A stretch of DNA of 49,079 nt from positions 1 through 49,079 of the forward strand of contig CAMDHK010000006.1 of NCBI GenBank assembly GCA_945897965.1. The letters are read 5' to 3'. This document shows positions 9,314 through 17,521 of this stretch, piece after piece. This stretch comes from Candidatus Kuenenia stuttgartensis. GTDB taxonomy: Bacteria; Planctomycetota; Planctomycetia; Gemmatales; Gemmataceae. The notes under the pieces are model-generated. The model ran no database searches and had not been told where the DNA came from. It worked only from the letters and a program-made list of their open reading frames with translations. How positions within the stretch are numbered: the stretch's first letter is position 1; every line of letters starts with the position of its first letter. The position numbers and the translations under genes were made by a program.

Positions 9314-9628
9314 ATGTTGTGCCGTAATTGCAATAAAGTTCGTTCTAATCGTCCCCGCGGCCTTTGCTATTCCTGCTATTACAAACCAGAAGTCAGGGCG
9401 CTGTTTCCCTCGACAAGTAAGTTCGCCCGGAAGGGTTCAGGCATAGATGTGTATCTGCCTCCACTTTCGGATGAACCAACTGCAGCTTCGCCCGGTAGTG
9501 AGGATAAAATCCTTGTGCTGATGGAACGCGCGAGAAATGGCCAGTGCCTTTGGCACCCCATGGATGCAGTAAAAGCGATGCCAACTTTGGAAGCACCTTT
9601 GGTTTATCAACTTGCTGGTGTTGCCTAA
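9314..9628 (+). CDS. small zinc-ribbon-like protein
   Basis: A 104-residue protein with an N-terminal CxxC...CxxC pair (MLCRNC and GLCYSCYY) separated by about 11 residues, as in small zinc ribbons. The sequence RSNRPRGLCYSCYYKPEVR resembles small conserved planctomycete proteins I have seen without an assigned function. The start at 9314 follows GGAGA at a good distance. The C-terminal part (KILVLMERARNGQCLWHPMDA) lacks recognisable motifs. It converges on the FAD-dependent dehydrogenase gene with 7 bases between stop codons. It may be a nucleic-acid-binding or protein-interaction module, but this is inference. Confidence 0.78.
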   Translation: MLCRNCNKVRSNRPRGLCYSCYYKPEVRALFPSTSKFARKGSGIDVYLPPLSDEPTAASPGSEDKILVLMERARNGQCLWHPMDAVKAMPTLEAPLVYQLAGVA

Positions 9629-9635
9629 CTTGGTT

Positions 9636-11231
9636 TTAGGAAACAGGAGCGTAGGTGGAGATAATGCTCATTGCGCTACGAAGCCCATCGAGAGCAGCAC
9701 TGACAATCCCACCTGCGTAGCCTGCGCCTTCGCCCACGGGAAAAAGCCCGATTGCAGAAGGGCTTTGCCTGGAGACTGCATCGCGAACCACTCTTACGGG
9801 GGCACTTCCCCGCGATTCTGGGCCAACAATACTTGCTTCCTTTAAAAATCTACCCTGCCATTTCTTGTCCATAATTGGCAGGCCATGATGTAAAGCTTCG
9901 ACCACCTGGGTAGGTAAAATCGATTCCAAATTGGTTGCAATCGTACCCCTCGGATAGCTCGAGGGTGGTGCTGCAGGGGAAATCCTTCCGCCCAAGAAAT
10001 CTTTCGCACCTTGAATAGGGCAAAGATACTCTTTCTTCCCCACCTCGTACGCCATCTTTTCGTATTTTTCTTGAAAGTGAATTCCAGCAAGGGGATGGCT
10101 GCTACCAAAATCGCTGGGGTTAATTGTGATCACCAGCCCACTATTGGCGTAGGGAGAATCATGCTTGGAAAGGCTCATGCCATTGGTACAAAACGCCCCC
10201 GATTCGGAAACGCTGGGCATGATGTATCCACCCGCACACATACAAAAAGTGAATAGGTCATATTTCCCATTGGCGACCAAACTGTAATCTGCAGCTCCAA
10301 TCACATTTTCCAAATCAGAATTCCCATACTTCACCCGGTTGACTGTTTCCTGAGGTTGCTCAATGCGGACTCCCATTTGAAATGGTTTTTGTTCCATTAA
10401 AACGCCGCGAGCATGCAGGGAATTATAAGTATCTCGGGCGCTATGACCGATCGCAAGAATTACGACATTGGCAGGAATATAACCGCTCGAGGTATATACC
10501 CCCTTGATGATGTTATCTTGAATATCCAGATCTTCCGCTTTGCATGAGAATTTTACTTCGCCGCCTAGGGCTTCGATTTTTCTTCGAATGGATTTGACCA
10601 CTGCGGGCAATCTATTGCTACCCAGATGCGGTCTGAAATCATAAAGCACCGAGGGTTTGCCTTTATTTTCAGCAAACATTTGCAAGATACGGGTAACATC
10701 AGGCCCGGAACCCCGATAGGTTAATTTCCCATCGCTAAAAGTACCAGCGCCACCCTCTCCAAATAAATAATTACTCTCAGGATTAAACTGCCCGCCATCA
10801 TCAAAATCCTTCACATCGCGAATGCGATCGCGCACAGGCCTGCCCCGTTCCAAAAGAATGGGCCGGTATCCAAGTTCAGCCAAAAAGTAAGCTGCAGCAA
10901 GCCCACCGGGGCCAGATCCGATAACCACTGGTCTGCCAAGCATGGGAACCGAGCCACAAGGTGGCATAATAAAAGGCGCTTCAGAATAAGTCTCAATACT
11001 GATGGATTGAAACCTAGGCTTGTGTTGCAGGATTTTTTCTTCATCGAGCAGATGAACTTCGGCACTGTATACAAATTGAATTTGCCTATCTCGAGCATCA
11101 AGGCTTTTGCGCAGAATGCGCCAACGTTGAATATCCGCAATTTGAATACCCAAAGAGCGAGCGAGCCGATCTGGAAGGGTTGTTTCCGGATCTTCAACTG
11201 CGAGCCTGATATTTGAAACGCGTAATGCCAT
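9636..11231 (-). CDS. FAD-dependent dehydrogenase/oxidoreductase
   Basis: A 531-residue flavoprotein of the uncharacterised FAD-dependent dehydrogenase family (COG2509-like). After an N-terminal domain of about 95 residues comes the dinucleotide-binding motif VVIGSGPGGLAAAYFLAELG (Gly105-Gly110), then GRPVRDR, NYLFGEGGAGTFSDGKL and a second nucleotide-binding type segment ANVVILAIGHSARDTY. The C-terminus has FPVGEGAGYAGGIVSAALDGL, the usual second FAD contact. The start at 11231 (MALRVSNIRL) was chosen because the open frame upstream runs through the terminator hairpin at 11268-11295. No strong ribosome site is visible. The substrate is unknown. Confidence 0.88.
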   Translation of the reverse strand: MALRVSNIRLAVEDPETTLPDRLARSLGIQIADIQRWRILRKSLDARDRQIQFVYSAEVHLLDEEKILQHKPRFQSISIETYSEAPFIMPPCGSVPMLGRPVVIGSGPGGLAAAYFLAELGYRPILLERGRPVRDRIRDVKDFDDGGQFNPESNYLFGEGGAGTFSDGKLTYRGSGPDVTRILQMFAENKGKPSVLYDFRPHLGSNRLPAVVKSIRRKIEALGGEVKFSCKAEDLDIQDNIIKGVYTSSGYIPANVVILAIGHSARDTYNSLHARGVLMEQKPFQMGVRIEQPQETVNRVKYGNSDLENVIGAADYSLVANGKYDLFTFCMCAGGYIMPSVSESGAFCTNGMSLSKHDSPYANSGLVITINPSDFGSSHPLAGIHFQEKYEKMAYEVGKKEYLCPIQGAKDFLGGRISPAAPPSSYPRGTIATNLESILPTQVVEALHHGLPIMDKKWQGRFLKEASIVGPESRGSAPVRVVRDAVSRQSPSAIGLFPVGEGAGYAGGIVSAALDGLRSAMSIISTYAPVS

Positions 11232-11254
11232 AATAGTGGCTTTATGATGTTGAA

Positions 11255-11295
11255 GTAAAAAAGAAAAGAGGGGCACCCCATGAAAGGCACCCCTC
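11255..11295 (-). terminator. intrinsic terminator after the Rrf2 gene
   Basis: GAGGGG at 11268-11273 pairs with CCCCTC at 11290-11295. On the minus strand the hairpin is followed by TTTTCTTTTTT. This ends the Rrf2 transcript before the FAD-dehydrogenase gene, so the two genes are likely separate units although they are on the same strand. Confidence 0.75.
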
Positions 11296-11355
11296 CGAGG
11301 GAAAAACCGTGATAAAACCTGAGGAACCGGCAAAAAAGGCCGGGTTGTTCAGGGA

Positions 11356-11763
11356 TTACTTACCTTTACGAGCCCCTGCGAGTTCGCCAAGGGATACTTT
11401 TTCCAAGCTTTTTCGTAGCGCTTCAGAAGCAGCTTTGCAAATGGTTTCAAGCTTGTTGTTCAAGGGGCCACCTACATCTTCAGCAAATGGGGCAACGCCA
11501 CGAATTGGGCCATCAACAGCTTCGATGATGTGCAACAAGGAAACTTTGAAGGGGTCCTTCATCAGTTTGTAGCCACCATTGGGGCCTTTGATGGAATTAA
11601 GAACTCTAGTGGAAACCAAAGGTTTCAAAACTTTAAGCAAAAAGCGCTCAGGAATACCACGATCTCGGGCGATAAGATGGGATGGAACAGGCTTGTCAGA
11701 TTTCTGAGTAGCCATGTAAGCGAGGGCGTGTAAAGCGTAACTGGATGCGCGAGTCAACTTCAT
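11356..11763 (-). CDS. Rrf2 family transcriptional regulator lacking cluster cysteines
   Basis: A 135-residue winged-helix regulator. MKLTRASSYALHALAYMA and the recognition region RFLLKVLKPLVSTRVLNSIKGPNGGYKL are typical of Rrf2/IscR/NsrR proteins. The region where iron-sulfur-binding members have three cysteines reads GPIRGVAPFAEDVGGPLNNK and has none; only one Cys (in LETICKA) occurs near it. It therefore probably does not hold a [2Fe-2S] or [4Fe-4S] cluster. ATG 11763 was chosen over the in-frame TTG at 11790, which abuts a GGAGG with no spacing. The gene ends at its own terminator. Target genes are unknown. Confidence 0.88.
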   Translation of the reverse strand: MKLTRASSYALHALAYMATQKSDKPVPSHLIARDRGIPERFLLKVLKPLVSTRVLNSIKGPNGGYKLMKDPFKVSLLHIIEAVDGPIRGVAPFAEDVGGPLNNKLETICKAASEALRKSLEKVSLGELAGARKGK

Positions 11764-12092
11764 GAAACAATAAGGCCTCTTAAGGGCCAACCTCCAAAAT
11801 TAGAAATGCGTCTGCTTGACAATCAAGCAGATCTAAACTTAACCTTTTGGGCTCACTGTTTGGGCGCGAATCAGTGAAAGGCTTCGTATGTGTAAGACTA
11901 AAAACAAACTTCTTAAAGTTTTTATTAGCCTACTTGATAGAGCGTTATCAAATAACACACTTATATTAATATAATTAAATCAATAGGATAGCAATAGACA
12001 AACGCAATAATTCAAATAATTTCATCATATCCCCTCATTAAGACAATTATTATATCTAATAAAAAAGCAGATACAAAGTCTAAATTTGGGTA
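11764..12092. other. AT-rich intergenic region
   Basis: About 330 very AT-rich bases upstream of the Rrf2 gene, especially 11930-12085. The first part should contain the Rrf2 promoter. I see no ORF with a ribosome site, RNA gene or clear hairpin. It runs into the duplicated gene end at 12093. Confidence 0.4.
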
Positions 12093-12159
12093 AAATTAGC
12101 TGGCAGCGGGCAATTGTTTCACATCAATTGCACCAAATTCTACGCCAATAACAGATGTA
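12093..12159. repeat. duplicated 3' end of the neighbouring gene (outer copy)
   Basis: This segment repeats 12375-12441, the last codons and stop of the zinc-ribbon membrane protein gene, with only a handful of substitutions over about 67 bases. The two copies lie in direct orientation 282 bases apart. This outer copy has no start of its own and is a relic. Confidence 0.88.
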
Positions 12160-12194
12160 GCAGACGGAAGAGAAAATAATAAAGTCATATTCAC

Positions 12195-12265
12195 CGCCAA
12201 GACGCAAAGAGCGCAAAGGAAGACAAGAAATCCGGACTTTTCTACTGCTTCTTAACGTCTTGGCG
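12195..12265. repeat. palindromic element between the duplicated gene ends
   Basis: CGCCAAGACG at 12195-12204 is perfectly complementary to CGTCTTGGCG at 12256-12265, with a G/A-rich strand (GCAAAGAGCGCAAAGG) following the left arm. Similar 'gccaagacgcaaagagcgcaaag' type palindromes occur as dispersed non-coding repeats in various bacteria. It sits inside the 215-base spacer between the two copies of the gene end and may be a small non-autonomous inserted element. Confidence 0.65.
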
Positions 12266-12377
12266 TTAAAGATTCTTTGCTTTGACGTTTTACAAGAAAG
12301 ACAAATTACGGATGAAGTAACGAGTATAAACGTCGCTGACACTTCCGGCTCTGAAAGATAAGTGGGCAAGAGTCAAA

Positions 12378-13664
12378 TTAGCTGGCAGCGGGCGATTGTT
12401 TCACATCAATTGCGCCAAATTCTACGCCAATAACAGCTGTCGCGGGTATCTCTTTGGCCCCCACAGAAACCAAGCCTCTGCGGACTTGCAAGCGCCAAAG
12501 CATAGGCCCCTGATGATTTAAAATCTCTTGCGCACTAGAATCATCGCCATCAGTGCAAAGAAAAGCGGTCATTTCGTCGCCAGGTTCGAGGATTTTATCT
12601 AGGTTTTCATCTTCAACAGTTTCGCGGGGAGATTGCGATTTCTTGGAACCCGCCAAGGCTAAAGGCAACCAGTTGGCAGGGCCGCCAAAGAACGACTTTT
12701 CGGGCTTCTCTGTTCCAAATTGCACAAATGTGAAGGGGGGCGGGTAACTGTTTCTGCTTTTTTCCTTCCACTTGCGATTAAAATAATAGTCTAATGGGCT
12801 AAAAGTCTGATCTTTGGAAACATTTTTAAGCTTAAGCCTAAGAACCAAGGAATCTCCCTTGCAAGGTTCTGATTTAGAGAACCCCGAAACCAAAACCGAA
12901 ACCGTTGCTTTTTCCACCGCAAGGGGTGTCACTTCCAATTCACCCACCCTAATAGCCACCCCGATTTTAGTACGCAAATGGGCAGGCACGATCGTTTGGG
13001 TAGTTTCTTTATCATGATTGAATCGGATTTTGGTGCGTTTTGCACCTGGGTTATCGCCATCCACATCGGGAATGTATTCAAGCGGATGTAATGGTCCTGC
13101 AGTCTTCATGCGAACCAAAATGAGAATAAGAATTGCGGTAGCCATCACGCTGTAGGAAAGCAGCGAGAAAAAAATAATCGGCATAGCCATCGATTTTGAA
13201 GCTACAGGCCTTTTGCGGGCAGCTTCCCCAGTAATGGAGGGGGCATTATCCCAAGGAGCGGGGGCAGCACTTTCGCTTTGGGTTGCGCCATTGGTTTCAG
13301 AGTTGAAAATTTCCGTGGGGACCGCATTTGAATCCTTATCTTCTACCGGGGGTAAAACTGCTGCATATTCTTCTGCAGAAGTTTCTTGAGCTTTGTCACT
13401 ACCAGGGAACGATAAAATTTCGCGGGGCAGCTCTTCCGGTGCGGGACTCTCGGGGGATTGATACTTAAAATTCATTATATCGGTATCGGGCTCTACTGCT
13501 TGAACCGGGGCAGGTGGTGGTGCTTCAGCGCTCCCTGCAGCATTAATCATTGGCAGCATCTGGATGGTTTGGCAATGAGGGCAGCGCATTTGCTTGCCCA
13601 GAAAGTCTTCGGTAATGCCCATCAGTTTAGTACAAGAAACACATTTAAAATGATAAATACTCAT
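12378..13664 (-). CDS. zinc-ribbon protein with one membrane segment
   Basis: A 428-residue protein of unknown function. The N-terminus is a zinc-ribbon-like motif with Cys8, Cys11, Cys28 and Cys31 (FKCVSC and MRCPHC). A Pro/Glu/Ala-rich linker to about residue 155 follows, then a hydrophobic membrane segment (about 160-185, MPIIFFSLLSYSVMATAILI). The remaining 240 residues look like a soluble beta-rich domain (KIGVAIRVGELEVTPLAVEK, GVEFGAIDVKQ) expected on the far side of the membrane. The start lies two bases after the bioD stop codon and follows AAGGA, so it is translationally coupled to bioD. A link to biotin synthesis is not evident. The 3' end is duplicated downstream. Confidence 0.82.
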   Translation of the reverse strand: MSIYHFKCVSCTKLMGITEDFLGKQMRCPHCQTIQMLPMINAAGSAEAPPPAPVQAVEPDTDIMNFKYQSPESPAPEELPREILSFPGSDKAQETSAEEYAAVLPPVEDKDSNAVPTEIFNSETNGATQSESAAPAPWDNAPSITGEAARKRPVASKSMAMPIIFFSLLSYSVMATAILILILVRMKTAGPLHPLEYIPDVDGDNPGAKRTKIRFNHDKETTQTIVPAHLRTKIGVAIRVGELEVTPLAVEKATVSVLVSGFSKSEPCKGDSLVLRLKLKNVSKDQTFSPLDYYFNRKWKEKSRNSYPPPFTFVQFGTEKPEKSFFGGPANWLPLALAGSKKSQSPRETVEDENLDKILEPGDEMTAFLCTDGDDSSAQEILNHQGPMLWRLQVRRGLVSVGAKEIPATAVIGVEFGAIDVKQSPAAS

Positions 13665-13666
13665 TA

Positions 13667-14419
13667 TTATCCTTTTACTTCTTCGTATAAATGTATGCTG
13701 ATTTTCTCGGGGGGTGACGCAAGCTTATCCTGAATGCCTGCCGACAATTCCAACCAATCCACCGAACCCACAACCTTCCTGCCCGCTTTGTCGCCTGTCT
13801 TTTCATAAGGCAACACCGCTAAAAGCGGGACTGCAGACCGCCCCGAAAATTCAACAGGATTATGAATCGCTGCCAGATCCAAAACTTCTTCGGTTTCCGA
13901 CATAACCACTCCAGCAACCACCAACCCATATTGCCTTGCAACTTCCAGCGTAAGCAGCAGGTGGTTGAGTGTTCCCAAACTTCTGCGGGCAACAATAATG
14001 ATTGGATATTGCAACCTTTGTGCGAGATCCGCTATTGATTCAGTATCTGTTAAAGGGCAAAGTAATCCGCCTGCTCCCTCAACAATTGCAAACTCATCTC
14101 CACATCGCTTTTCCACTGCTACTGCAAGCGCTTCAATAGATAAATTTGAGCCTTCAAGCTTGGCAGCCAATGCAGGGCTTGCGGGAACTTCAAAACACCA
14201 CGGAGTGATCGCGGTCAAATCTTTATCACCCGCAGCACGGCTTAATGCCAAAGTATCTGAACTAACAAGAACGCCTTTCGAATTGCGCTGGCAACCTGTG
14301 GCAATCGGTTTACAAACCTTTACATCAACCCCTTTAGAGATCATTGAACGAGCCAAAAGAGAGGCAAAGCGAGTTTTGCCTACGCCTGTATCAGTGCCAG
14401 TTATAAAAAAGCCAGCCAT
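13667..14419 (-). CDS. bioD: dethiobiotin synthetase
   Basis: A 250-residue ATP-dependent dethiobiotin synthetase, which closes the ureido ring of 7,8-diaminononanoate using CO2. The P-loop GTDTGVGKT (residues 8-16) is at the N-terminus, followed by CKPIATGC with the substrate-binding Lys, and later by EGAGGLLCPL, a clear BioD signature. ATG 14419 follows GGGGG and lies 6 bases after the bioA stop; an in-frame TTG at 14425 is less likely. It is the second gene of a bioA-bioD-unknown operon. The other biotin genes (bioB, bioF) are not in the window. Confidence 0.95.
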   Translation of the reverse strand: MAGFFITGTDTGVGKTRFASLLARSMISKGVDVKVCKPIATGCQRNSKGVLVSSDTLALSRAAGDKDLTAITPWCFEVPASPALAAKLEGSNLSIEALAVAVEKRCGDEFAIVEGAGGLLCPLTDTESIADLAQRLQYPIIIVARRSLGTLNHLLLTLEVARQYGLVVAGVVMSETEEVLDLAAIHNPVEFSGRSAVPLLAVLPYEKTGDKAGRKVVGSVDWLELSAGIQDKLASPPEKISIHLYEEVKG

Positions 14420-14425
14420 CAGCAA

Positions 14426-15811
14426 TCAGCCCCCTTGGCCGGATAATTGTTGCGAAAATTCCATCAAGCAATTGTAAAGTACTTCGCCTATGCGATCCAC
14501 TAATTCTTCAGGTATTGCAAGAGGTGGCATAAGAACCACCACATCCCCAAGCGGCCTGATCATAAGGCCATGTTTGCCTGCCAGCATGCAAATAGCATGG
14601 GCGGCATTGATATTTTCAGGAAAAGGCATGCGAGTTTCGCGATTGCCAACCAACTCTATCCCAATCATCAGACCCGATCTGCGGATATCTCCCACAAAAG
14701 AAAACTCCCACAAGCGATCCAAATGCCTTTGCATTCTCTGCCCTTTAGCATCAACTTGCGCCAAAACTCCACTATCTTTCATTAATAGATCCAGGCTGGC
14801 AATCGCAACCGCAGCACCCAAAGGGTTGGCAGTGTAAGTATGCCCATGCTGAAAGGTTTTATCTTCTTTGCCCGGTTCATTCAAAAAAGCTTTGAAGACT
14901 TCTTCGGTTGCGAGGGTCGCTGCCAAGGGTAGGTATCCACCTGTAATTCCCTTCGCCAAGCAAAGAAAATCTGGCACTACTTCTTCCTGTTCGCAGGCAA
15001 AAAGCGTACCTGTTCTGCCAAACCCCACCGCCACCTCATCAGCTATCAGCAGCACATTATGCTTTTTGGTAACTTCACGCACCCGCTTTAAAAACCCCTT
15101 GGGGGCAGTGACCATGCCTGCAGCCCCCTGCACCAAAGGTTCGATCACCACAGCAACTAATTCATCTGCATGCTGCTCCACTAATTTTTCCAACTCCAAG
15201 GCACAGGCCATGCCGCAACTCTCTGGTTTTAATTGCAGGGGACAGCGATAGCAATAAGGGGCAGGCGACTTTATAGTCGGGAAAAGCAAAGGCTTAAACA
15301 TATCATGAAATCGCCCGAGATCTCCGATACTGACATCCCCCATCGTGTCGCCATGATAGGCCATCCCCAGCGCAAGAAACTTGGTTTTATTTTTTCTTGG
15401 ATTAGGGCACTGATGCCAGAATTGGAATGCCATCTTCAATGCGACTTCAACAGCGGTTGCTCCGCTATCCGAATAAAACACACGGGTCAAACCCTTGGGG
15501 GCTAGTTCGATTAGCCTCTTGGCGAGTATGGTTGCGGGCTCGTTAGAAAGGCCCAAAAATGTGCTATGAGCAACCTTCTGCAATTGTTCCTTTAGCGCAT
15601 TATCTAACTCCGGCACTTGATGCCCATGCAAGTTGCACCAAAGAGAAGAAAACCCATCGATGTATTCGTTGCCAAACTGATCCACTAAAAAAAAGCCATG
15701 CGCCTTGGTAATGATGATGGGCTGGCTTGTTAAATAAGAAGCCATGGGCGTAAAAGGATGCCAGTTGTAAGCTTTGTCCCAGAGTTCAAGCTGCATCGCA
15801 GTTTCATTCAT
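14426..15811 (-). CDS. bioA: adenosylmethionine-8-amino-7-oxononanoate aminotransferase
   Basis: A 461-residue class III PLP-dependent aminotransferase that makes 7,8-diaminononanoate from 8-amino-7-oxononanoate, using S-adenosylmethionine as amino donor. Visible features are the N-terminal WHPFTPM, SDSGATAVEVALKMA for cofactor phosphate binding, the Asp258 region LLIADEVAVGFGRTG, and the PLP lysine Lys287 in LCLAKGITGGYLP. A Cys-containing stretch, CYRCPLQLKPESCG, sits at residues 187-200. This is the first gene of the biotin operon. The start is followed by an ordinary N-terminus; its ribosome site is weak. Confidence 0.95.
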   Translation of the reverse strand: MNETAMQLELWDKAYNWHPFTPMASYLTSQPIIITKAHGFFLVDQFGNEYIDGFSSLWCNLHGHQVPELDNALKEQLQKVAHSTFLGLSNEPATILAKRLIELAPKGLTRVFYSDSGATAVEVALKMAFQFWHQCPNPRKNKTKFLALGMAYHGDTMGDVSIGDLGRFHDMFKPLLFPTIKSPAPYCYRCPLQLKPESCGMACALELEKLVEQHADELVAVVIEPLVQGAAGMVTAPKGFLKRVREVTKKHNVLLIADEVAVGFGRTGTLFACEQEEVVPDFLCLAKGITGGYLPLAATLATEEVFKAFLNEPGKEDKTFQHGHTYTANPLGAAVAIASLDLLMKDSGVLAQVDAKGQRMQRHLDRLWEFSFVGDIRRSGLMIGIELVGNRETRMPFPENINAAHAICMLAGKHGLMIRPLGDVVVLMPPLAIPEELVDRIGEVLYNCLMEFSQQLSGQGG

Positions 15812-16055
15812 GCCAAAATAAGTTCCAAGCTAAGGAATTAGATAATCGTAATAATAAGAACACACTGCCTATTTTACTGATTTTTCAAAGGCCCTAAGTA
15901 CGATTGTACCGGCTTTACAAATTGCAACCCTCTTAAAGAAGCAAAACAGCTCTGCCTTTTACCAGAATTCTAATTAAAACCCCTTGAATTAGTCGAATTT
16001 TAATGTGTGAACTTAGATTTACACCTTTGAAAATTTAGCGACTAAGGAGTCAACC

Positions 16056-17345
16056 ATGGGGAACGGATTCCCAATTTGGTTTGGCATTGCAGCAGGCATC
16101 GTGGGCTTCGCCCTGGCCGAAGAAGTTACTAACAAAACTGAAAATAATACACCTACAGCGCCTCAAGTCGAGGCTCCTGTTCCGGGCATATTACCAAAGC
16201 AGGTGTTTTTAACACCTGATCCTCTTGACTCTATCACCAACCCCATTCCTAAAAGTGTGATCCTCAGAGAGATGGATGGTTTCTGGGTGGGGGTAGATTA
16301 TTTGAATTGGCGCATTAAAAACGGCCCTCTGCCCAACCCCATGGTTACCTCAGGCTCGCTTTCCGATGCAGTGCCCGGGGCTCTTGGCCAGCCCGGTACC
16401 CGTGTCCTTGCTGGAGGCAATAGCAGTAACGGTATGGATTACGGCCCATTTTCGGGTATCAGAATGAATGGCGGTTTCTTCCTTGATGACGATCGAATCT
16501 TTAGTATCGAGGGCTCTGCCTTTTTACTTGAACAACGATCGTATAACTTCAGCGCTTCAACAAGCGACCTGCAACCAGTTGTTACCGCTCCGTTTTTCAA
16601 CACCAACGGCATAGCAAACTCGATTTTCGCAACTGTTCCCGATAACCTTACCAGTCTTCCGAACAGCACCATCAACATTTATTCCTATTCCAAGCTTTCG
16701 GGTGGCGAAGCTATTGCCAAGGCCAGATTCGGCAACCCAGGCAATGGCTTTTCTTCCAACCTTCTGTTTGGTGGCAAGTTTGCCGAACTCGAAGAAAACC
16801 TCATCTACTCAGTTAATTCCCAACGGTCTGCTGGGGGTATCAATACCACCACTCAGGGCACTGATCAATTCCTGACTAGGAACTGGTTTTATGGTGTACA
16901 AGTGGGTGGTGGTTTTAATTACGATTACAAACGATTCCATGCCAGCGCGCTTGGTAAAATCGCCCTCGGCCAAACCCAACAGAACATCGCCATCGCAGGC
17001 TCCAGAACCAACACAACCAATGGTGTATCTGCTGCCCCTACCGATGGGTTCGTCTATGCCCTGCCCACCAACAACGGTATGCATAACCAATCAGCCTTCT
17101 CCGCTATACCAGAGCTTCAATGCCGCCTAGGCTATGATGTCACCAAGCATATCCAACTCTACGCAGGGTATGATTATTTTTATTGGACGAGTGTGCTTCG
17201 CCCCGGTAATGCGGTGGATTCGGTTATCAACACCAGTCAGCGTAACGGCCAGACCTTGGTGGGCACTCCAAGACCCGAAGCAGTAATGGCACCCTCGGGC
17301 ATCTGGGCACAAGGTATGACCTTTGGCGTCGAACTGAAATACTAA
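16056..17345 (+). CDS. BBP7-type outer-membrane beta-barrel protein
   Basis: A 429-residue exported protein with an N-terminal signal (GIAAGIVGFALA) and a porin-like body. FWVGVDYLNWRIKNGPLPNPMVT, the repeated aromatic/glycine beta strands, GGFFLDDDRIFSIEGSAFLLEQR and the late LQLYAGYDYFYWTSVLRPGN are typical of the planctomycete BBP7 family outer-membrane beta barrels. AAGGAG precedes the ATG at 7 bases. The gene stands alone between the bioA promoter region and the first DUF1549/1553 gene. It probably forms a barrel in the outer membrane; substrate or adhesin role is unknown. Confidence 0.85.
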   Translation: MGNGFPIWFGIAAGIVGFALAEEVTNKTENNTPTAPQVEAPVPGILPKQVFLTPDPLDSITNPIPKSVILREMDGFWVGVDYLNWRIKNGPLPNPMVTSGSLSDAVPGALGQPGTRVLAGGNSSNGMDYGPFSGIRMNGGFFLDDDRIFSIEGSAFLLEQRSYNFSASTSDLQPVVTAPFFNTNGIANSIFATVPDNLTSLPNSTINIYSYSKLSGGEAIAKARFGNPGNGFSSNLLFGGKFAELEENLIYSVNSQRSAGGINTTTQGTDQFLTRNWFYGVQVGGGFNYDYKRFHASALGKIALGQTQQNIAIAGSRTNTTNGVSAAPTDGFVYALPTNNGMHNQSAFSAIPELQCRLGYDVTKHIQLYAGYDYFYWTSVLRPGNAVDSVINTSQRNGQTLVGTPRPEAVMAPSGIWAQGMTFGVELKY

Positions 17346-17521
17346 CCTTCAAAAATACCAACTCTACATCAGCTCCTTATCTTAAGGGGCTGTTGTCGTT
17401 TACATACCACCCGATTTAAGCCCCACCTTCTTTATCAAAAAAAGATGGTATACGGCTGCAATAAGGGCTATGATTAACTTAGATTGATACTTACGTTCCA
17501 TCCCACCTAGGCAAAGTTGAA

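Noticed and set aside
12124-12369. Short minus-strand open frame between the duplicated gene ends
   Set aside because: It spans the palindromic element and the relic copy, has no ribosome site, and its product resembles no known protein.
15904-15920. TTGTA-N7-TACAA dyad upstream of bioA as a biotin-repressor site
   Set aside because: The half-sites are short and the spacing does not fit the BirA operator; no other support.
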